Below, piece by piece: positions 1 to 5,187 of a stretch of DNA of 7,986 nucleotides. The DNA comes from UBA9647 sp035506075. Lineage in GTDB: Bacteria > Bacteroidota > Ignavibacteria > UBA10030. The translations under genes were made by a program, and so were the position numbers. The stretch lies in contig DATJQB010000254.1 of the NCBI GenBank assembly GCA_035506075.1, forward strand, positions 1-7,986, written 5' to 3'. Under the pieces are notes generated by a model. That model searched no databases. It was not told where the DNA came from and was given only the letters and a program-made list of their open reading frames with translations. Every line of letters begins with the position of its first letter. The first letter of the stretch is position 1.

Positions 1-923
1 GGATTGCCCTCGAACTTTTTCCAGCCTAACGGAAACTCCGCTTCGCTCGTCGAGGCAAGGCCATCCGCCGAGTTCTTCTTGTCCCAGCTGTACCATGCCA
101 TGTACCAGGTCGTGCCAACTTTGTAAAGACTTGGATCTCCAGCCCGTCCCGATGCATCCCATTTCCCCGCCTGGGCACTCCCAACAATCAAGGGTGAATG
201 TTCATCATCGACGGACCAATGACGCAGGTCCTTTGAGGTGGCGTACCCGATAAATTCCTCTGTCAGACCATTTACAACTCCTGACGCGTTGAAGAACATG
301 TAGTAGGTATCCTTCACCTTGACAACATGAGGATGCCAAATGGCGTCCCGCCTCCAGCCGTCTCCAGACGGGACGATGATCGGATTTGTCTCCGAACGCC
401 GCCAGGTCACGAGATCGGTCGAGATTGATACGTTCAGCGTCTTCATTCCCTTCTCGTATCCCCGCGACGTCGTTCCAATATAGAAGAGGTAGTACGTCCC
501 GTTCTCAACCCACATGAACGGACCCGTTGCCCCTTCAGCATCGGATGCTCCGGCAACGCCGCTTCCCGTGAAAATCGGGCTACGCTCGTCCTTCGTCCAA
601 TGAAGAAGGTCGCTGCTCCAGGCAAGACCCACCTGGGGCCGCGTCACAAACTTGTATCCCCGTTTTGTCGTGTCTGATCTTCCGTAGCCTGTATACACCA
701 TCCCGTACTTCTTGTGCTGACTGTCGAACCAAATAGACGGGCATTCGACCATTCCCGCGTCCCACGCGCCGTTCAGACCGACGGGAAGAACAACGCCGTA
801 TTTTGCCAGCCTGGAGCCGGGTGGATCGAGATCCGGCTTCTGTTGAGGCTGATCCGTCACCAGCATCGAGGTAATAAGGAACATGAAGAACGTCGAGATG
901 AGTTGAAATGAGATAGTGATCAA
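1..923 (-). CDS. Secreted five-bladed beta-propeller glycosidase-like protein (GH43/GH32-type fold), 3' end cut by window edge
   Basis: This frame stays open from a stop codon just upstream of position 923 to the left edge, giving 307 codons without the C-terminus. It probably encodes a secreted glycoside hydrolase or glycan-binding propeller. Blade repeats are visible: SDLLHW (residues 104-109), TDLVTW (169-174) and SKDLRHW (230-236), each followed by a short sugar-hydrolase-like strand such as TYYLFYIGT (143-151), DTYYMFFNAS (205-214) or TWYMAWYSW (272-280). Spaced DL-x-x-W motifs with Y/W-rich strands are typical of the GH43/GH32/GH62/GH68/GH117/GH130-like propellers. Possible acidic active-site residues are D55, E60, D193 and D263, but I cannot assign catalytic roles. 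I chose a TTG start at 923 because the next in-frame ATG (884) would cut away most of a hydrophobic leader (residues 2-22, ITISFQ...FLITSMLV) that looks like a signal peptide. The purine-rich stretch AGAAAGAA lies just upstream of the TTG. Exact GH family, substrate and any C-terminal sorting domain are unknown. Confidence 0.8.
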   Translation of the reverse strand, partial: MITISFQLISTFFMFLITSMLVTDQPQQKPDLDPPGSRLAKYGVVLPVGLNGAWDAGMVECPSIWFDSQHKKYGMVYTGYGRSDTTKRGYKFVTRPQVGLAWSSDLLHWTKDERSPIFTGSGVAGASDAEGATGPFMWVENGTYYLFYIGTTSRGYEKGMKTLNVSISTDLVTWRRSETNPIIVPSGDGWRRDAIWHPHVVKVKDTYYMFFNASGVVNGLTEEFIGYATSKDLRHWSVDDEHSPLIVGSAQAGKWDASGRAGDPSLYKVGTTWYMAWYSWDKKNSADGLASTSEAEFPLGWKKFEGN

Positions 924-1143
924 GGGATTTCTTTCTATTCAGAATGAGGACATCGTTGTACAGTCGGCAGAATGGGAAGCACCAGCGCAATACTTACGCT
1001 AATTTCGGATTTCCGAACAACAGTTGCGAATTCAAAACTCGATGGATGACACTGGTTCCAACCGTTCAACGGGTCGTGAAGTTCCGACAGGACCTCGGCA
1101 GAGACGTACACGCGGCATTGAAATGGATCATTCAGTACAAGAA
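924..1143. other. 220-nt intergenic region between the DmsBC-like gene and the propeller gene
   Basis: No convincing gene lies here; the ORFs overlapping it are Arg/Ser-rich and match nothing I know. On the minus strand this is the 3' side of the Fe-S/anchor gene and the leader of the propeller gene. It is the only sizeable gap between genes inside the window, so it is the likeliest place for a transcript boundary. No strong stem followed by a T-run was seen, so a factor-independent terminator cannot be supported. It contains one perfect 14-nt palindrome, listed separately. Confidence 0.6.
1004..1017. promoter_or_regulatory. Perfect inverted repeat TTCGGA-TT-TCCGAA, possible operator
   Basis: The two 6-nt arms are exact reverse complements around a 2-nt centre. 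A centre this short makes an RNA hairpin unlikely and suits a dimeric DNA-binding protein better. The site lies about 80 nt upstream of the proposed TTG start of the propeller gene. On the minus strand it follows directly after TTGT. A poor -35/-10 pair (TTGTTC, 18 nt, TAAGTA) would place the palindrome in the spacer, but this promoter match is weak. A regulatory role is inference; chance is possible. Confidence 0.3.
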
Positions 1144-2496
1144 TCAGGCCGATCGAGCTCCAGTCTGTCTGAGTTCGAGAAGACGGAAGAGGTCCGCCAC
1201 AATCTTCCGCTGGGGCGACTCAAAGTGTAGATCCCAGTAGAATTCCGACCTATTGATGAGCTCAGCGACAACAATGAGTACCACGAGCAGAATACTTCGG
1301 GACGGATCGCCGAGGGCGAACAACGGAAGGATGAAGCCCACAACAAAGCGAGCAAAGGAAACGATGCTCCGCAACAAACGCCGCTCTTCGCTTCGGATGA
1401 ATTCATACGCGTACAGGACAAGCTTCAAACCGAGAACAGCCACAACATACCATGAAGAATTGAAGAAGATCGAAAAAAACAGCAGCCCCGTGAGCACGAC
1501 ACTTCCGCTGTGCGTTCCGGGACCGGGAGTTCCTTCCGCGTTTCTGTACACCATGTCCATGCAAACGATGGCCGTGAAGCCCAGGAAAGATGCTGCTGCT
1601 TTAAAAAACTCAGGCGATGGAACCAGAAAAGCTCCGAGAGAAAAAGCGAGGAACAGCGCGTATGCCAGGATCTCGCGGCTGAGCCACGATGTCTTCCAGC
1701 GAGTGACGGACCTCCACGCCCTGAATGGTCTTCCCAGATGCAACGCACTGGCTCCTATTGCCGCAACGCCAAGAATGAAGAAGATCAGTGGATCAATGTC
1801 GATTGGACGGAAAATCGATGCCGTGAGCAATCCCCAAAGCAATGGCGCGAGCAATGTGAACACTATCAGCGGCCATTCATGCAACGTGCTTGCCGTGGAA
1901 AGTTTATCTGAGACGAGATTTTTGAATACGCCCGATTCGAGCTCACGTGAGCCGTCGGTCTCCCGTTGCCGCACAGTGGTTCGGAGAGGAATAATCCTGA
2001 TCCCAGGATGAAGCCCCTTTTCAGGAAATCCATCGACGGATTGGGCAGGATCAGCGTCAATGTCACCGAAGTCGAGTGCTCCGGTCGGGCAGAGGGTCGC
2101 GCAGTTCGGCTTGAGGCCATGTTCAATTCTTGAACTGCACATCGTGCACTTTTCCACGACGCCACGGACCGGACTGAATTTCGGGGCATCATAAGGGCAG
2201 ACCCACATGCAATACTGGCATCCAATGCATCTGTCAGAGTCGTGGTCGATTGTCTTCAGACTCTCATTTCGCGTATATGCGCCCGTCGGGCATTGATCGA
2301 GGCACAACGGAACATCACAGTGGTTGCACGCAAGGGAAAAATGGAGCACGGGAAGCAACGGGTGCTTCGGCCCGTTGAACGTGGCTACGCTTCGCCATGG
2401 AACCGACTGCATTGCGTGGTTCTCAATCTGGCAAGCGAGCACGCACGCTTGGCACCCGACACAGCGGTTCAGGTTGAGTATGAATCCTTTTCTCAT
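1144..2496 (-). CDS. DmsB-type four-[4Fe-4S] ferredoxin fused to DmsC-type membrane anchor (electron-transfer subunit)
   Basis: This 450-residue protein combines two subunits that are separate in E. coli DMSO reductase. Residues 1 to about 150 form a DmsB/PsrB-like electron-transfer domain with 16 cysteines in four groups: C12/15/18/22, C57/60/65/69, C90/93/96/100 and C117/120/132/136, enough for four [4Fe-4S] clusters. A polar linker (about 150-200) leads to a DmsC-like anchor with roughly eight hydrophobic segments between about residue 208 and 430. It carries the family motifs HLGRPFRAW (253-261) and SWLSREI (270-276), and ends with a LINRSEFYWDL segment. Such anchors exchange electrons with the quinone pool. 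No N-terminal export signal is visible, which puts the Fe-S domain on the cytoplasmic side. The ATG overlaps the stop of the upstream Mo enzyme (ATGA) and has a clear GAGAAGG ribosome-binding site, so the two genes are probably translationally coupled and their products form one complex. Direction of electron flow and substrate are unknown. Confidence 0.93.
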   Translation of the reverse strand: MRKGFILNLNRCVGCQACVLACQIENHAMQSVPWRSVATFNGPKHPLLPVLHFSLACNHCDVPLCLDQCPTGAYTRNESLKTIDHDSDRCIGCQYCMWVCPYDAPKFSPVRGVVEKCTMCSSRIEHGLKPNCATLCPTGALDFGDIDADPAQSVDGFPEKGLHPGIRIIPLRTTVRQRETDGSRELESGVFKNLVSDKLSTASTLHEWPLIVFTLLAPLLWGLLTASIFRPIDIDPLIFFILGVAAIGASALHLGRPFRAWRSVTRWKTSWLSREILAYALFLAFSLGAFLVPSPEFFKAAASFLGFTAIVCMDMVYRNAEGTPGPGTHSGSVVLTGLLFFSIFFNSSWYVVAVLGLKLVLYAYEFIRSEERRLLRSIVSFARFVVGFILPLFALGDPSRSILLVVLIVVAELINRSEFYWDLHFESPQRKIVADLFRLLELRQTGARSA

Positions 2497-4529
2497 ACCG
2501 CCTTCTCGATCTCAACAAAGGTGTCGTGGAATGCCGATCCATGGCCCATGTCGGTCTCTCTGCCGGTCGTAAACAGGTTCGGCGTTCCCCCTTCCGAGAG
2601 CCACCACCCGTTGAAGAACACAGCGCATCCGCGCCTCATGCTGAAATCAAGGCGAACGTGCACCTTCATTTCGCCGCGATCGTTGAAAACCCGGACCAGA
2701 TCGTCTTCTGCGATGTTTCGCTCCATCGCATCTGCGGCATGCATCGAAACAACAGGAAGAGGAGCAAACTGCCTGATCATGTCGAGATTTCCGAACTGCG
2801 AGTGTATCCTGTTCTGTGTATTCGGAGACAAAAGCGCGAGTGGATAGTTGCCCGTCGCCGATGCATTGATTGGTTCGTACGTCGGAACCATCTCCTGTCC
2901 CCATCTCGATCCGGCTTCGGCTGAAACGAGCTCGATCTTGCCTGAAGGTGTGGTAAATCTGAAATCTGAAAATGCAATTTCTTCGAATCCTGGCGCGAGC
3001 ACGGGCCCCTTCTGAAGATCCTCCCATGTGAGCTGAGGAAACGACTTCAACTTCTCTTTCAGGAAGTCCTGGATGTGTTCATCTCCCGGCTCCGGCAAAT
3101 AAGCCGCAATCTGCTCTCTGGTGAATCCCAGTTTCAACGCCAGGGCATGGTAAATCTCCGTCTCGGGCTTTGCTTCTCCGGCCGGTTCGAGAATTTTCGG
3201 CTTCAACTGGACATAAGGATTCCAATAAGAGCCGATGAGGTCCGACTGCTCGAACATGTTCTTCGCGGGAAGCACGATGTCCGCTTCCAGAGCCGTGTCT
3301 GTCATAAACTGCTCGACGACAACGCGGAACTCAAGTTTCCGGATTGCCTTCAGTGTTGCGTTGGTGTCCGGATTTTGCGTCACCGGGTTGCCCCGCTCCA
3401 CCCATAGCATCCTGAGCTCCGGATCGCGCAGGCGCAGCATATCTTCAGCAAGCTTCGCCTTCGAAACGGCGCGCCTAAACACTCCTGTCTGACTGGAAGG
3501 AGGGTAGTAGCAAACCGGTTCCTTCACATCGTCGAAGATGTAACTCTGGAGGTTCGCGTAGTGAAAGCAGGCTCCCGCCTTTCCCAGGTTCCCCGTCAGG
3601 ATATTCAGTGCGAGGAGGCTTCGCACCGTTTGCCCGCCATTCGAGAAGCGTTGCATCCCGTAACCCGGAACAATCGTCATCGGTTTGATCGAAGCGATGT
3701 ATTCTGCGAGTTGTTCAAGCTGATCGAGCGGTACGTCGGCGATGGACGACGCCATCTGCAGCGTCACGTCTGAAAGACTTTCCCTGAATTCATCAACGCC
3801 GGTCGCATATGTGTGAAGAAAGGCTTTGTCGATCGCTCCCTGGTCAAACAAGCGCCGGGCGATCGCAAGGGCGACGATTGCGTCGGTCCCCGGCCGCGGT
3901 TGAATCAACAGGTCCGCAATCTCCGACGTCTGTGTCCGCCGGGGGTCGATGTCGACGATCGTCGCTCCGCGTTCACGGGCTTCGTCGAGGAAGATCATTT
4001 GTTGGACATTCGTTTCGGCAGGATTCTTTCCCCAAAGAATGATCAGCTTCGCATTGACAATGTCCCACGGCGCGTTGTGTTTGTTTTCACCAAGCGTCAG
4101 CCGGACCGCTTCGAGTCCCGCCGGCCAGCAGAGATTCCCGTACGTCGTCGTCGCGCCGCCATAGAGCTGCCAGAACCTGCTGCTGAATTCGTTCACCAGC
4201 CCTCCCATGCCGCTGGACTCGTAGAACAGCACGGAGGTTGGTCCGTGCTCCTTCTTGAGCCGTGCGAGGCGGTCGCTGATGGACTGCAGTGCGTCATCCC
4301 AGGAGATGCGCTCAAAGTTTCCGTTTCGGCTCTTCCTCAACGGATACAGGAGTCGTTTCGCAGAATGTGCCCGTTCGAAGTAGCTCAGTCCTTTGAGACA
4401 GACACCATGAGGCGTCGCCCGGTTGCCGGGATGCGGTTCAAAACTTACAATCCTCCCTCCTTCAACACGCACCTTGAAGGTGCAGGTGCTGTAGCAATTG
4501 CGGGGGCAGGCTGTGGTGAAAACGGGCAT
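2493..4529 (-). CDS. Molybdopterin oxidoreductase, DMSO-reductase superfamily catalytic subunit (no Tat signal)
   Basis: This is a catalytic subunit binding Mo (or W)-bis-pyranopterin cofactor. The ATG at 4529 gives 678 residues and puts the Fe-S motif right at the N-terminus (MPVFTTACPRNC). An in-frame GTG at 4595 would add 22 residues that look unconserved. Counting from that GTG, C30, C34, C38 and C66 form a C-x3-C-x3-C-x27-C [4Fe-4S] site followed by K68, a lysine often seen there. Cofactor-domain signatures follow: ISWDDAL (97-103), GNLCWPAG (153-160), ILWGKNPAETN and IDPRRT. The C-terminal part has the dinucleotide-binding domain with NTQNRIHSQFGN and a GHGSAFHDTFVEI end. C156 sits where other members carry the Mo/W-ligating Cys or Sec, so a Cys-ligated metal is likely (inferred by motif position). 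Neither start gives a twin-arginine or hydrophobic leader, so the enzyme should remain in the cytoplasm. Its partner is the Fe-S/anchor fusion overlapping it by 4 nt. Candidate substrates (S-, N- or Se-oxyanions, polysulfide, formate-like or hydration chemistry) cannot be separated from sequence alone. Confidence 0.93.
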   Translation of the reverse strand: MPVFTTACPRNCYSTCTFKVRVEGGRIVSFEPHPGNRATPHGVCLKGLSYFERAHSAKRLLYPLRKSRNGNFERISWDDALQSISDRLARLKKEHGPTSVLFYESSGMGGLVNEFSSRFWQLYGGATTTYGNLCWPAGLEAVRLTLGENKHNAPWDIVNAKLIILWGKNPAETNVQQMIFLDEARERGATIVDIDPRRTQTSEIADLLIQPRPGTDAIVALAIARRLFDQGAIDKAFLHTYATGVDEFRESLSDVTLQMASSIADVPLDQLEQLAEYIASIKPMTIVPGYGMQRFSNGGQTVRSLLALNILTGNLGKAGACFHYANLQSYIFDDVKEPVCYYPPSSQTGVFRRAVSKAKLAEDMLRLRDPELRMLWVERGNPVTQNPDTNATLKAIRKLEFRVVVEQFMTDTALEADIVLPAKNMFEQSDLIGSYWNPYVQLKPKILEPAGEAKPETEIYHALALKLGFTREQIAAYLPEPGDEHIQDFLKEKLKSFPQLTWEDLQKGPVLAPGFEEIAFSDFRFTTPSGKIELVSAEAGSRWGQEMVPTYEPINASATGNYPLALLSPNTQNRIHSQFGNLDMIRQFAPLPVVSMHAADAMERNIAEDDLVRVFNDRGEMKVHVRLDFSMRRGCAVFFNGWWLSEGGTPNLFTTGRETDMGHGSAFHDTFVEIEKAV
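2501..2507 (-). promoter_or_regulatory. Ribosome binding site GAGAAGG for the Fe-S/anchor gene
   Basis: On the minus strand GAGAAGG is followed by four bases and then the ATG at 2496. It lies inside the last codons of the Mo-enzyme gene. It is the clearest Shine-Dalgarno-like site in the window, and it supports both this start and coupled translation across the ATGA overlap. Confidence 0.6.
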
Positions 4530-4562
4530 TGTGGAAACGTGTTGTTTGTCGCGTGAGTGAGA

Positions 4563-4580
4563 GCGGGCGGAGGAGCCCGC
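4563..4580 (-). promoter_or_regulatory. GC-rich hairpin GCGGGC-TCCTCC-GCCCGC at the YdeI-like / Mo-enzyme boundary
   Basis: Read on the transcribed strand, a perfect six-base-pair all-GC stem closes a six-base UCCUCC loop. It begins 11 nt after the stop of the YdeI-like gene and ends 33 nt before the preferred ATG of the Mo enzyme. No T-run follows, so a classical intrinsic terminator is unlikely. An mRNA processing or stability element, or a translation-modulating leader, would fit better. If translation of the Mo enzyme begins at the GTG at 4595, the hairpin is coding and its role less clear. Function is inferred. Confidence 0.4.
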
Positions 4581-4591
4581 AGGAGTCCAAT

Positions 4592-5185
4592 TCACTGCCG
4601 AAAGTGATTCGCCCTGATGTTTCGGGCGGCAAGTGACACGGTCTTTGTGATTCGTGCCGAGCGGGTCCCGGGCCGCTTTGCAGTGCCAATCCAGTACAGG
4701 ATGATGCGTTTGGACGACGTGCTGAACCTCTCGAAATTCAGTGCCGCCTTCTTGTTCGCGGCGAGCGCGTCCTGAAGGTCTTTCGGCAGCTGAAGCTTGT
4801 CAACATCATCAAGGGAGTTCCAGGATCCGTCTCTCCTGGCGGCCCTGACTTTGGCCAGGCCCGCAGCTGTCATTTTCCCTGCCGCGACGAGTTTCTTCAC
4901 GCGCTCCTTGTTCCGTGCGGACCACACACTCCCGGGTTTGCGCTGGGCAAAGTACAGCAAATACCGGTGTTCGTCGAGTTTGTTCGGCTTGCTGTCAATC
5001 CAGCCGAAGGCCAGGGCTTCCTCGACTGCAGCTTCGTACGAAATCCCCGGCTCAGGACTCGCCTTTTTATGAAGCACCAACCAGACCGCGTTTAACGAAG
5101 CGCCGTTCTCTCGGAGCCAGCGACGCCATTCCGCCCGGGTGCGGACATCCAGTCTTTGGATGATGCGATCTTGTTTTTTCGTCAC
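4592..5185 (-). CDS. YdeI/OmpD-associated (OmdA) family protein
   Basis: This 197-residue cytoplasmic protein belongs to the widespread YdeI/OmdA-like family, sometimes annotated as bacteriocin-protection; its biochemical role is not settled. Family features appear in order: a VWLVLHKKAS strand (34-43), EEALAFGWIDS (55-65), the LDEHRYLLYFAQRKPGSVWS block (70-89), ARNKERVKKL (90-99), GKMTAAG (103-109), and a C-terminal helical part with RFSTSSKRIILYWI (153-166) and the basic AKRPGTRSARI (169-179). Length is normal for the family. The frame continues upstream to 5296, but that extension overlaps the end of the T9SS protein gene and reads as a shadow of it. I therefore chose the GTG at 5185, which begins 2 nt after the upstream TAA; the GAAG just before that TAA is a weak ribosome-binding candidate. 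The 2-nt gap suggests co-translation with the upstream gene. There is no signal peptide or membrane segment. Its link with the flanking secreted enzyme and redox genes is unexplained. Confidence 0.88.
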   Translation of the reverse strand: MTKKQDRIIQRLDVRTRAEWRRWLRENGASLNAVWLVLHKKASPEPGISYEAAVEEALAFGWIDSKPNKLDEHRYLLYFAQRKPGSVWSARNKERVKKLVAAGKMTAAGLAKVRAARRDGSWNSLDDVDKLQLPKDLQDALAANKKAALNFERFSTSSKRIILYWIGTAKRPGTRSARITKTVSLAARNIRANHFRQ

Positions 5186-5187
5186 GG

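Noticed and set aside
580..990. Minus-strand frame of 136 codons overlapping the start of the propeller gene
   Set aside because: It is out of frame with the DL-x-x-W propeller repeats and has an Arg/Ser-rich composition typical of a shadow frame.
1064..1076. Short palindrome CCGTT-C-AACGG after the Fe-S/anchor gene as a terminator
   Set aside because: A one-base centre leaves only about three usable base pairs once a loop forms, and no T-run follows.
1253..2011. Long plus-strand frame (252 codons) antisense to the Fe-S/anchor gene
   Set aside because: Its product is Ser/Arg/Thr-rich with no recognisable motif, and the opposite strand carries an unmistakable DmsC-like membrane domain. It is a mirror frame of GC-rich coding DNA.
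3813..4556. Plus-strand frame (247 codons) antisense to the Mo enzyme
   Set aside because: Arg-rich, low-complexity product with no motif; the minus strand carries conserved Mo-enzyme blocks over the same bases.
1144..4595. Naming the redox genes dmsA, dmsB and dmsC
   Set aside because: The catalytic subunit has a likely Cys ligand and no Tat signal, unlike true DmsA, and the partner is a fusion; specific symbols would overstate the function.
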